This document shows, piece by piece, positions 33,933 to 42,480 of a DNA stretch of 64,000 nucleotides. Both the position numbers and the translations under genes were made by a program. Position 1 is the stretch's first letter, and every line of letters begins with the position of its first letter. The stretch spans positions 1,426,001 through 1,490,000 of the forward strand of contig NZ_CP058554.1 of NCBI RefSeq assembly GCF_014109725.1, in the 5' to 3' direction. This DNA comes from Comamonas piscis (GTDB lineage Bacteria; Pseudomonadota; Gammaproteobacteria; Burkholderiales; Burkholderiaceae_C). The notes under the pieces are model-generated. The model was given only the letters and a program-made list of their open reading frames with translations, made no database searches and was not told the origin of the DNA.

Positions 33933-35402
33933 TCAAAACTCTTCCATCCAGCTGTGGCCGTCGCGTGCCACCAGCGCGCTGGCGGCGCCCGGGCCCCAAT
34001 GCCCTGCCACATAAGGGCGGGGCGCTTCGCCCCGGGCGTTGGCCTGTTGCCAGGCCTCCAGAATCGGCTCCACCCACTGCCAGGCGGCCTCTTGCTCGTC
34101 GGCGCGCACAAACAGGTTCAGGCGCCCGGCGATCACATCGAGCAGCAGGCGTTCGTAGGCGCCCACGCGTTCGGTGCCAAAGCGCTGGTCAAAGTCCAGG
34201 TCCAGCGCGGCGGGGGACAAGGTCTGCACACCGCCGGTATCGGCCTGGCTCTGCGCGGCGGCCATCAGCTGCAGGGTCAGGCCATCCTTGGGCTGCAGGT
34301 GGATGGTCAGGCGGTTGGCCGCGCCTAGGGGCGTGCGGTAAATGGCATGCGGCACCTGGCGGAAATGCACGACGATCGAGGCCTCGCGCCCCGCCAGGCG
34401 TTTGCCGGTGCGGATGAAGAAGGGCACGCCGGCCCAGCGCCAGTTGCTGATCTCGGTGCGCAGCGCCACAAAGGTTTCGGTCTGGCTGGTGGGCGAGACG
34501 CCTTCTTCCTGGCGGTAGCCCGGCACAGGCTTGCCGGCAATCTGGCCGGCCGCATACTGGCCGCGCACCACATCGCGGGTCACCGTCTCTGGCGTCCAGC
34601 GCTTGAGCGACTGCAGCACCTTGAGCTTTTCATTGCGGATCGCATCGGCATCGGCGCTGATGGGCGGCTCCATGCCAATCGCGCAGAGCAGTTGCAGCGC
34701 ATGGTTTTGCACCATGTCGCGCAGCGCGCCGGTGCTTTCGTAGAACTCGCCGCGCTTTTCCACGCCCAGCTGCTCGGCCATCGTGATCTCGATGCTGGCG
34801 ATGTTCTCGCGCCGCCACAGTGGCTCGAAGATGGCATTGCCAAAGCGCAGGGCCAGCAGGTTTTGTACCGAGGGCTTGCCCAGGTAGTGGTCGATGCGGA
34901 AGATCTGGGTTTCGGAAAACACCTCGCGCACGGCCGCGTTGATCGCGCGGTTCGATGGCAGGTCGTGGCCCAGCGGCTTTTCCAGCACCACGCGGGTGCG
35001 CTCGGTGGCCAGGCCGGCGGCGCCCAGTTGCTGGCAGACGGTGGTGAACAGCGAAGGCGCCGTCGCCAGGTACATCACCACGGTGTCGGCCTCACGCGCC
35101 TGCAGCAGCTCGCGCAGCGCGGCATAGTCGGCCGGTTGCGAGAGGTCCATGCGCAGGTAGTGCAGGTGCTGGGCAAAGCGGGCAAATTCTGCATCGCTGG
35201 GCCGCTTGTCGGCCTCAACCTCGGCCAGCCGCTGGGCGATCAGCGCGCGGTACTCGTCATCGCTCATGGCGCCACGGCCTACGCCGATGATGCGGCCATC
35301 GGCCGGCAGGCTGCCATGGCGGAAAGATTGGAACAGCGCGGGCAGCAATTTGCGCCAGGCCAGATCGCCGGTGCCACCAAATAAAACCAGATCAAAACGC
35401 AT
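33933..35402 (-). CDS. zwf: Glucose-6-phosphate 1-dehydrogenase
   Basis: NADP-dependent first step of the oxidative pentose phosphate and Entner-Doudoroff routes. The N-terminal dinucleotide motif is LFGGTGDLAWRKLLPALF, and the active-site signature is RIDHYLGKPSVQNLL with the catalytic His; FIRTGKRL is a further conserved block. 489 residues, full length. The start ATG is at 35400-35402. Divergent from tal across 171 bases that contain a candidate HexR operator. Confidence 0.97.
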   Translation of the reverse strand: MRFDLVLFGGTGDLAWRKLLPALFQSFRHGSLPADGRIIGVGRGAMSDDEYRALIAQRLAEVEADKRPSDAEFARFAQHLHYLRMDLSQPADYAALRELLQAREADTVVMYLATAPSLFTTVCQQLGAAGLATERTRVVLEKPLGHDLPSNRAINAAVREVFSETQIFRIDHYLGKPSVQNLLALRFGNAIFEPLWRRENIASIEITMAEQLGVEKRGEFYESTGALRDMVQNHALQLLCAIGMEPPISADADAIRNEKLKVLQSLKRWTPETVTRDVVRGQYAAGQIAGKPVPGYRQEEGVSPTSQTETFVALRTEISNWRWAGVPFFIRTGKRLAGREASIVVHFRQVPHAIYRTPLGAANRLTIHLQPKDGLTLQLMAAAQSQADTGGVQTLSPAALDLDFDQRFGTERVGAYERLLLDVIAGRLNLFVRADEQEAAWQWVEPILEAWQQANARGEAPRPYVAGHWGPGAASALVARDGHSWMEEF

Positions 35403-35432
35403 GAAACTTCCTGAACATCAAGGCAGGGATTA

Positions 35433-35449
35433 ATGTAACTCAGTTTCAT
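35433..35449. promoter_or_regulatory. Candidate HexR operator between zwf and tal
   Basis: ATGTAAC-TCA-GTTTCAT is an inverted repeat with one mismatch in seven, sitting 31 bases before the zwf start in the zwf/tal spacer. Its form fits the TGTA-type palindromes bound by HexR in other proteobacteria. Assignment is by position and general resemblance only. Confidence 0.45.
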
Positions 35450-35573
35450 CCACGGAGGAGACGCCGTAGAATGCAGCCAGCCGCAAACCGCGCAGAAGTT
35501 CGGTTAAGCTTGAGCGCCCCTCGTGTTGACCGCACAAAGGCACCGCAGACCGGATATTGACCAAGAGCAGACC

Positions 35574-36521
35574 ATGAACCAACTCGATGCACTCAAAGCG
35601 CTGACCACGGTGGTGGCAGATACCGGTGACTTTCACCAGCTGGCCCAGTTCCAGCCGCAAGACGCGACCACCAACCCGTCCCTGATCCTCAAGGCCGTGC
35701 AGAAGGCCGATTACGCGCCACTGCTGACCGAGACGGTGCAAAAGTTCCGTGGCAAGCCGCTGGATGAGGTGATGGACCGCCTGCTGGTGCGCTTTGGCGC
35801 CGAGATCCTGTCCATCATCCCCGGCCGCGTCTCGACCGAGGTCGATGCCCGTTTGTCGTTTGACACCGATGCCACGGTGGCCCGCGCCCAGCGCATCATC
35901 GCGCTGTATGAGGCCGAGGGCGTGCACATCGACCGCGTGCTGATCAAGATTGCCTCGACCTGGGAAGGCATCCAGGCCGCCAAGGCCTTGGAAGAACAAG
36001 GCATTCACACCAACCTGACCCTGTTGTTTGCCCAGTGCCAGGCCATTGCCTGCGGCCAGGCCAAGGTGCAGCTGATCTCGCCCTTTGTGGGCCGTATCTA
36101 CGACTGGTACAAGAAGCAAGCCGGCAGCAACTGGGACGAGGCCGCGATGGCCGGCGCCAACGACCCGGGCGTGCAATCGGTCAAGGCGATTTTTGATTAC
36201 TACAAGCATTTCGGCATCAACACCGAAGTGATGGGCGCGAGCTTCCGCAATATCGGCCAGGTCACCGCGCTGGCCGGTTGCGATTTGCTGACCATCTCGC
36301 CCGAGCTGCTGGCCCAGCTGGCGGCGGCCGATGCACCGCTGCAGCCGGCCTTGAACGCCGAAGCGGCCAAGGCGCTGTCGCTGGAGCGTGTGCAGTACGA
36401 CGAAGCGGGCTTTCGCTTTGCACTGAACGAAGACGCGATGGCCACCGAAAAGCTGGCCGAGGGCATTCGCGCCTTTGTGGCCGATGCCATCAAGCTCGAC
36501 AAGTTGTTGCAATCGGCCTGA
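35574..36521 (+). CDS. tal: Transaldolase
   Basis: Transfers a dihydroxyacetone unit between sugar phosphates in the non-oxidative pentose phosphate pathway. The Schiff-base lysine is in VLIKIASTWEGI, preceded by DATTNPSL and the GRVSTEVDARLSFD block. 315 residues, the TalB-type length. The ATG at 35574 begins MNQLDALKALTTVVADTGDF. It starts the rightward tal-pgi unit; 53 bases separate it from pgi. Confidence 0.97.
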   Translation: MNQLDALKALTTVVADTGDFHQLAQFQPQDATTNPSLILKAVQKADYAPLLTETVQKFRGKPLDEVMDRLLVRFGAEILSIIPGRVSTEVDARLSFDTDATVARAQRIIALYEAEGVHIDRVLIKIASTWEGIQAAKALEEQGIHTNLTLLFAQCQAIACGQAKVQLISPFVGRIYDWYKKQAGSNWDEAAMAGANDPGVQSVKAIFDYYKHFGINTEVMGASFRNIGQVTALAGCDLLTISPELLAQLAAADAPLQPALNAEAAKALSLERVQYDEAGFRFALNEDAMATEKLAEGIRAFVADAIKLDKLLQSA

Positions 36522-36574
36522 TCGGGTGGCTGCCAGCCCGCCTGGCAGCCCCGCCCAGCCATCTACACTGCCCT

Positions 36575-38182
36575 ATGAACCGAGAATGTGCGACACAGCG
36601 CAAGCGCTGCGATGAAACCCCCGCATGGCAACTGCTTCAACAGCATTACGACGCTGAGGGCCGCAGCCTCGACCTGCGCGCGGCCTTTGCCGACGATGCA
36701 GCGCGGCTGGACCAGTTCAGCCAGCAAGCCCCCCATCTGTTGGCTGATCTGTCCAAAAACCTGATCGATCGCCAGAGCGAGCAGCTCTTGCTGCAGCTGG
36801 CCCGCGACTGTGGCCTGGAGCAGGCCCGCGATGCGATGTTTGCCGGGGCAGAGGTCAATGCCTCCGAAGGCCGGGCGGCTATGCACTGGCTGCTGCGCCA
36901 GCCCGCCAACGGGCTGGAAAGTTGGCTGCCGGACAGCCCCGCGTTCGTGCGCGAGGCCCTGGCCGATGTTCACGACAGCCTGGCGCAGATGCTGGCGCTG
37001 GCCGAGCAGGTGCGCGCCAATCCGCAGATCACCGACATCGTCAACATTGGCATTGGTGGCTCGGACCTGGGCCCGGCCATGGTGGTCAATGCGCTGGAAG
37101 ACTGGCGCATTGCTGGTAAACGCTTCCACTTTGTGTCGAACGTGGACGGCCATGAGCTTGGCCATGTGCTGGCGCAGACCCGGCCCGAGAGCACCTTGTT
37201 CCTGGTCGCGTCCAAGTCCTTCACCACCTTGGAGACCATGGTCAACGCGCATTCGGCGCGCGACTGGTTTTTGGCCCAGGGCGGCAGTGATGACCGCAGC
37301 GCCGCGCTGTCGATCTCCAAGCACTTCTGGGCGCTGACCACCAATACCGAGGCCGCAGCGGCCTTTGGCATCGACACCACGCTGGGATTCTGGGACTGGG
37401 TGGGCGGCCGCTATTCGCTGTGGTCGGTGATCGGCTTGCCGATTGCGATTGCGGTTGGGGTCGAATCCTTCCGTGCGCTGCTGCAGGGCGCGCATGACAT
37501 GGATGTGCACTTCAAGACCGCGCCACTGGCGCAGAACCTGCCGGTGCGCCTGGGCTTGCTCGACATTTGGTACCGCAACTTCCAGGGCTTTGCCACGCGC
37601 TGTGTGGCGCCCTACAGCCATGGCCTGCGCCGCCTGTCGGCCTACCTGCAGCAGCTGGAGATGGAAAGCAACGGCAAGGGCCGGGATGTGCACAACCAAC
37701 CGCTGCCCTATGCCACATCACCCGTGGTCTGGGGCGAGCCGGGCACCAATGGCCAGCATGCGTTTTTCCAGATGATCCACCAGGGCCGCGATGTGATTCC
37801 GGTGGAGTTCATCGCCGCGCGCGAGGGCGGAAAAAACCTGGCCAGCCACCAGAACAACCTGGTGATCAATGCCATTGCGCAAGCACAGGCGCTGCTGGTG
37901 GGCCGCACCGAAGAGCAGGGCCCCAAATACTGCCCGGGCAACCGCCCCAGCACCTTCTTGCTGATGGACAAGCTCACCCCCACCTCGCTGGGGGCGCTGA
38001 TTGCGCTGTACGAGCACCGCGTGTTTGTCAGCGGTGCGCTCTGGGGCATCAACAGCTTTGACCAGTGGGGCGTGGAGTTGGGCAAGCAGCTGGCCAAGGA
38101 TCTGTTTGCGCGCCGTGACCAGGGCGACTGGCAAGGCGTGGATCCTTCGACGGTGGCATTGGTCAGCCGGCTGGCACCTTAA
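36575..38182 (+). CDS. pgi: Glucose-6-phosphate isomerase
   Basis: Interconverts glucose 6-phosphate and fructose 6-phosphate. Visible are NIGIGGSDLGPAMV (phosphate-binding loop), HFVSNVDGHEL, and the two signature blocks around GTNGQHAFFQMIHQG and GALIALYEHRVFV. 535 residues. The start is the ATG at 36575; the frame continues upstream into tal, which is out of frame and irrelevant. The following 9-bp hairpin (38198-38219) has no T-run. Confidence 0.97.
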   Translation: MNRECATQRKRCDETPAWQLLQQHYDAEGRSLDLRAAFADDAARLDQFSQQAPHLLADLSKNLIDRQSEQLLLQLARDCGLEQARDAMFAGAEVNASEGRAAMHWLLRQPANGLESWLPDSPAFVREALADVHDSLAQMLALAEQVRANPQITDIVNIGIGGSDLGPAMVVNALEDWRIAGKRFHFVSNVDGHELGHVLAQTRPESTLFLVASKSFTTLETMVNAHSARDWFLAQGGSDDRSAALSISKHFWALTTNTEAAAAFGIDTTLGFWDWVGGRYSLWSVIGLPIAIAVGVESFRALLQGAHDMDVHFKTAPLAQNLPVRLGLLDIWYRNFQGFATRCVAPYSHGLRRLSAYLQQLEMESNGKGRDVHNQPLPYATSPVVWGEPGTNGQHAFFQMIHQGRDVIPVEFIAAREGGKNLASHQNNLVINAIAQAQALLVGRTEEQGPKYCPGNRPSTFLLMDKLTPTSLGALIALYEHRVFVSGALWGINSFDQWGVELGKQLAKDLFARRDQGDWQGVDPSTVALVSRLAP

Positions 38183-38197
38183 GCGCTGTCACCCCTG

Positions 38198-38219
38198 GCG
38201 CTGCCGGATACGGCAGCGC
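38198..38219. repeat. GC-rich hairpin downstream of pgi
   Basis: GCGCTGCCG and CGGCAGCGC pair perfectly around GATA, 16 bases after the pgi stop. No T-run follows, so it is either a factor-assisted terminator or a mRNA-end stabiliser. Confidence 0.6.
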
Positions 38220-38442
38220 AGCATGGTGTTTCCAAAACAGCAACACATGCTTCGGAATACGCGCTAGGGATTGGCGCGACTCTCTGGAATACTCGGAGGC
38301 TGGATGCGCTGGCGCAAAGTCAGTGCATCCCATTTGTTTTAGCGCGCATGCGCAGCGTGCCAAACCAGCGCAATCACAAAGCTGGTGGGGCGGCGTAGGC
38401 CCAGTGTCTAGCTGCCAATTCGTCATTTCCAAGGAGTACATA

Positions 38443-39333
38443 ATGAAATTCAGCATCAAGATGGTTGCTGCAGCCGTGGCTTTTGCCGCAGGCGGCGCGG
38501 CGTTTGCGCAAAGCACCTTTGACAAGATCAACAGCACCGGCAAGGTGGTCGTGGGTGTGCGTGAAAGCTCGGCCCCGATGGCCTATGCGATTGGTTCCAA
38601 CCAGACCTTCGGCGGTTACCACGTCGAGCTGTGCGAGCGCGTGCTCAAGGAAATCGCGCCCAAAGCCAAGATTGAGTACATGGCGCTGACGGCCCAGAAC
38701 ACGATGCCACTGGTGCAAAACGGCACCGTGGACATCGGCTGCGGCCCCACCACCAACAACCTGAGCCGCCAAAAGCAAGTGGCCTTTGCGGTGACCACCT
38801 ATGTGAGCCAGGTGCGCGCAGCGGTGCGTGCGGATTCCAACATCACCAGCGTCAAGCAGCTCGATGGCAAGACCGTGGCCGCCTCGGCTGGCACGACGGC
38901 CGTGCAGCTGCTGCGCAAGTTCGCCAAGGACAACAGCATCAACCTGCCCACCACCTTGGGCAAGGACCACTTCGAGAGCTTCATGCTGCTGGAATCGGGC
39001 CGTGCCGACGCCTTTGTGCTGGACGACAACCTGCTGGCCGGCGTGATTGCCAACTCGGCCAACCCCGCTGGCTTCAAGATTGTCGGCGAGCCGCTGGGAT
39101 CGGAGCCGATTGCACTGCTGTTCCGCAAGGACGACCCCGCCTTCAAAAAGGCCGTGGACGACAGCTTGAGCAAGATGATGAAGTCTGGCGAGCTGGCCAA
39201 GGTCTATGACAAGTGGTTCATGCAACCTATTCCGCCTAAGGGCCAGGCGCTGAACCTGCCGATGAGCGATGCGCTGAAGAAGCTGCTGCAAGAGCCCAAC
39301 GACAAGCCGCTGGAAGCCTACGCGGACCAGTAA
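38443..39333 (+). CDS. Amino-acid ABC transporter substrate-binding protein (glutamate/aspartate type)
   Basis: 296-residue periplasmic receptor of SBP family 3, closest to GltI. Signal peptide MKFSIKMVAAAVAFAAGGAAFAQ; the mature chain begins STFDKINSTGKVVVGVRESSAPM, with the family blocks MPLVQNGTVDIGCGPTTNN and GRADAFVLDDNLLA. A strong AAGGAG lies seven bases before the ATG at 38443. No permease or ATPase follows; a terminator comes 25 bases later, so the rest of the transporter must be encoded elsewhere. Confidence 0.93.
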   Translation: MKFSIKMVAAAVAFAAGGAAFAQSTFDKINSTGKVVVGVRESSAPMAYAIGSNQTFGGYHVELCERVLKEIAPKAKIEYMALTAQNTMPLVQNGTVDIGCGPTTNNLSRQKQVAFAVTTYVSQVRAAVRADSNITSVKQLDGKTVAASAGTTAVQLLRKFAKDNSINLPTTLGKDHFESFMLLESGRADAFVLDDNLLAGVIANSANPAGFKIVGEPLGSEPIALLFRKDDPAFKKAVDDSLSKMMKSGELAKVYDKWFMQPIPPKGQALNLPMSDALKKLLQEPNDKPLEAYADQ

Positions 39334-39358
39334 GCCGCCACGCTTTGCAGCACCTACC

Positions 39359-39382
39359 ACCCAGCCTCGGCTGGGTTTTTTT
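39359..39382 (+). terminator. Intrinsic terminator after the amino-acid binding protein
   Basis: ACCCAGCC and GGCTGGGT pair around TC, followed by a run of Ts. Confidence 0.92.
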
Positions 39383-39591
39383 ATGCCTGCGTGCTGGCTG
39401 CCGCCAACCGCGTTGACGCCCCCATCCCATGTTGTGCGTAATTGGAATAATTTGCCGCGCTATTGTCGTTTGACCTAGAACAAGCCTCTGCCTAGCATGA
39501 CGCGCAGTGCTGATCTGGTGCGCTCGCTGCGATGGGCGGCTGGCCTCAGCCCCATTTCCCCGTTTTATTAGCTTTTGATCTGGTACCCCCG

Positions 39592-40965
39592 ATGACCCAC
39601 TTTGTGCACCCCGATGAGGTTCGTTCGCGCTTCTCCCGCGCCATGTCCGATATGTACCGCGACGAAGTGCCGCAGTACGGCAGCCTGATGGCGCTGGTGG
39701 CCCAGGTCAATGGCGAGGTACTGAAGACCCAGCCCGCACTGGAGCGCGCGATGGAGCAGGCCGATGAGCTGGAGCGCCTGGATGTGGAGCGCCATGGCGC
39801 CATCCGCGTGGGCACCAAGGAAGAGCTGTCCACCCTGCGCCGCCTGTTCGCCGTGATGGGCATGGAGGCCGTGGGCTACTACGACCTGTCGGTGGCCGGT
39901 GTGCCGGTGCACTCCACTGCCTTCCGCCCGGTGTTGGGCAGTTCGCTCAACCGCAACCCCTTCCGCGTGTTCACCTCGCTGCTGCGCCTGGAGCTGATTG
40001 CCGATGCCGCGGTGCGCGAAGAAGCAGCGGCGATCCTGGCCCGCCGCCAGATCTTTACGGAGCGCGCGCTGGCGCTGATCGCCCAGTGCGAAGCAGCCGG
40101 TGGCCTGAGCGATGCAGAGGCTGATGAGTTTGTGCGCGAAGCGCTGGAGACCTTCCGCTGGCACAGCGATGCCACCGTGGATGCCGCCACCTACGACAAG
40201 CTGCACAAGGCCCACCGCCTGATAGCGGATGTGGTCTGCTTCAAGGGTCCGCACATCAACCACCTGACGCCCCGCACCCTGGACATCGATGTGGCCCAGG
40301 CAGGGATGCCTGCCCATGGCATGGATGCCAAGGATGTGGTCGAAGGCCCACCCCGCCGCGCTTGCCCCATCCTCCTGCGCCAGACCAGCTTCAAGGCGCT
40401 GCAAGAGCGTGTGCTGTTCCCCGGCAGCGATGACCAGGGAACGCACACCGCCCGTTTTGGCGAGATCGAGCAGCGCGGCGTGGCGCTGACCCGCAAGGGC
40501 CGTGCCTTGTACGACAGCCTGCTGGCCAATGTGCGCAGCATGGGCAATGCCGGCAGCGCCAGCGCCAACTACCAGGACCGCCTGGAGTCGTCGTTTGCGG
40601 CCTTCCCCGACAGCCACGACGCCATGCGCCAGCAGGGCCTGGCTTTCTACCGCTATGTGCTGCAGCAGCCGGTGGGCGATGCCTCAGCCGATATCGAGAC
40701 CCTGATTGCCGATGGCGTGGTACGCGCCGAGCCCATCGTGTACGAGGATTTTCTGCCGGTGAGCGCCGCCGGTATCTTCCAGTCCAACCTGGGCGGCGAA
40801 GTACAAAAGCACTACGAGGCCAACCAGGCACAGCAGGCTTTCGAGGCCGACCTGGGCGCCCGGGTGCATGACGAGATCGCGCTGTACCAGGCGATGCAGG
40901 ATGCATCCCTGCAAGCGGTGCGTGAGGCGCTGGCACAAGCCGACGTGGCAGAAAGCGTGGCCTGA
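39592..40965 (+). CDS. hglS: 2-oxoadipate dioxygenase/decarboxylase (HglS / YdcJ, DUF1338)
   Basis: Fe(II) enzyme of the VOC fold that converts 2-oxoadipate to D-2-hydroxyglutarate in lysine breakdown, as shown for the Pseudomonas putida homologue. 457 residues. Candidate active-site residues are in place: ERHGAIR (His 68, Arg 72), HINHLTPRTLDID (His 224) and FGEIEQRG (Glu 291 or 293), with the same spacing as I recall for the characterised enzyme. The start is the ATG at 39592. The next two genes encode a D-2-hydroxyglutarate-dehydrogenase-like protein and a LysN-like aminotransferase, which fits the steps after and before this one. Confidence 0.9.
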   Translation: MTHFVHPDEVRSRFSRAMSDMYRDEVPQYGSLMALVAQVNGEVLKTQPALERAMEQADELERLDVERHGAIRVGTKEELSTLRRLFAVMGMEAVGYYDLSVAGVPVHSTAFRPVLGSSLNRNPFRVFTSLLRLELIADAAVREEAAAILARRQIFTERALALIAQCEAAGGLSDAEADEFVREALETFRWHSDATVDAATYDKLHKAHRLIADVVCFKGPHINHLTPRTLDIDVAQAGMPAHGMDAKDVVEGPPRRACPILLRQTSFKALQERVLFPGSDDQGTHTARFGEIEQRGVALTRKGRALYDSLLANVRSMGNAGSASANYQDRLESSFAAFPDSHDAMRQQGLAFYRYVLQQPVGDASADIETLIADGVVRAEPIVYEDFLPVSAAGIFQSNLGGEVQKHYEANQAQQAFEADLGARVHDEIALYQAMQDASLQAVREALAQADVAESVA

Positions 40966-40968
40966 GCG

Positions 40969-42408
40969 ATGGCCGCCTCTGATATGGACAACAGCGAACT
41001 GCTGAGCGCACTGCAGGCCATCGTGGGCGAAGTGGGGGTGCTGCAAGGCGCCGATATGGCCGCCTACGAAGAAGGCGCGCGCTACGGCCAGGGCCGTGCG
41101 CGCCTGGTGGTGCGCCCCGCCGATGTGGCACAGGTGCAGGCTGTTGTGCGGCTCTGCGCCGAGCGCGGCCTGGCATTGCTGCCCCAAGGCGCCAACACCG
41201 GCATGGTGGGTGCCAGCACGCCGGACATGAGCGGCACCCAGCTGGTGCTGAGCCTCTCGCGCCTGCGCAGCCACTGCGAGGTGGATGTGGCCAACCGCAG
41301 TGTGGTGGTGGATGCGGGGGTGACCTTGCAGGAACTCAACGACAAGCTCGAACCCCATGGCCTGTGGTTCCCGATCGACCTGGGGGCCAACCCTTCGATC
41401 GGCGGCATGGTGGCCACCAACACCGGTGGCACGCGCCTGATCCGCTACGGCGATGTGCGCTCCAACCTGATGGCGCTGCAAGTGGTGCTGATGGACCCAC
41501 CCGGCGAGGTGGTAGAGCTGGGCCGTGCGCTGCGCAAGAACAATACCGGTGTGGACTGGAAGCAGCTGTTTGTCGGCGGCTCTGGTGCAGGCGCCATCGT
41601 GACCCAGGCCACCATCCAGGTGCATGCCCGCCCGGCGCAACGCGCCACGGCGCTGGTGGTGCCCGCGTCGGACGAGGCGGTGATGGAGCTGCTGCAGGCC
41701 TTTGAGCGCGACCTGGGCGATTGGCTGGCTGCCTTTGAAGGCATCTCGGGCAATGCGATGCAGGCGGCCATTGACCATGTGCCCAACCTGCGCAACCCCT
41801 TTGCGCCGGACGATGCGCCCGCGTTTGCCATCCTGGTCGAGTTGGAGGCCAATGCCTCGCCCAAGTACAGCCAGCTGGATCTGCAGGAAGTGCTCAACAG
41901 CTTTCTGGAAGACCAGTTCGAGTCGACCATCGTCAATGCCGCATTGGGCAATGCCACCGAGCTGTGGCACTTGCGCCATAGCATCAGCGAAGGCGCACGC
42001 GCGCTGGGCAAACCGATTGCGTTTGATGTGTCGGTGCCGCGCTCGCGCATCATGGAATTCTGCCGCGAGGGCCGCGCGCTGGTGGCGCGCGACTACCCTT
42101 TCCTCACGGTCGTGGACTTTGGCCACATCGCCGATGGTGGTGTGCACTTCAACGTCATCTGGCGCAAGGATGCGCCCGAGCAGTACGACGCGGCCGTGGT
42201 GCAGCGCCTGCGCGATGCCATCTACGGCATGGTGGTGCAGGACTTTGGCGGCAGCTACAGCGCCGAGCATGGCGTAGGCCCCCACAACCTGGCGTACTAC
42301 CAGCGCTTCACGCCGCCACTGCTGCAGCAATGGGCCGATGGCTGGCGCGAGCGGCTCGATCCGCAGCACCTCTGCGGCACCGTGGATTTGGGCACCGCCA
42401 AAAACTAG
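40969..42408 (+). CDS. FAD-linked oxidase, probable D-2-hydroxyglutarate dehydrogenase
   Basis: 479-residue member of the GlcD / D-2-hydroxyglutarate dehydrogenase family. The FAD PP-loop domain (LLPQGANTGMVGAST, then NPSIGGMVATNTGG) fills the first half, and the C-terminal FAD-oxidase domain carries DFGHIADGGVHFNV and SAEHGVGPHNLAYY, which hold the metal-binding His and Glu of this group. It begins three bases after the hglS stop. D-lactate or glycolate are alternative substrates by family; the neighbour HglS makes D-2-hydroxyglutarate the likelier one. Confidence 0.88.
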   Translation: MAASDMDNSELLSALQAIVGEVGVLQGADMAAYEEGARYGQGRARLVVRPADVAQVQAVVRLCAERGLALLPQGANTGMVGASTPDMSGTQLVLSLSRLRSHCEVDVANRSVVVDAGVTLQELNDKLEPHGLWFPIDLGANPSIGGMVATNTGGTRLIRYGDVRSNLMALQVVLMDPPGEVVELGRALRKNNTGVDWKQLFVGGSGAGAIVTQATIQVHARPAQRATALVVPASDEAVMELLQAFERDLGDWLAAFEGISGNAMQAAIDHVPNLRNPFAPDDAPAFAILVELEANASPKYSQLDLQEVLNSFLEDQFESTIVNAALGNATELWHLRHSISEGARALGKPIAFDVSVPRSRIMEFCREGRALVARDYPFLTVVDFGHIADGGVHFNVIWRKDAPEQYDAAVVQRLRDAIYGMVVQDFGGSYSAEHGVGPHNLAYYQRFTPPLLQQWADGWRERLDPQHLCGTVDLGTAKN

Positions 42409-42480
42409 GACCCTGGCCGTGCCTGCGTTGGTGGGCATGGCCAATAACAACAACCAGAGACAACCCAGCGAGACAAGGCC

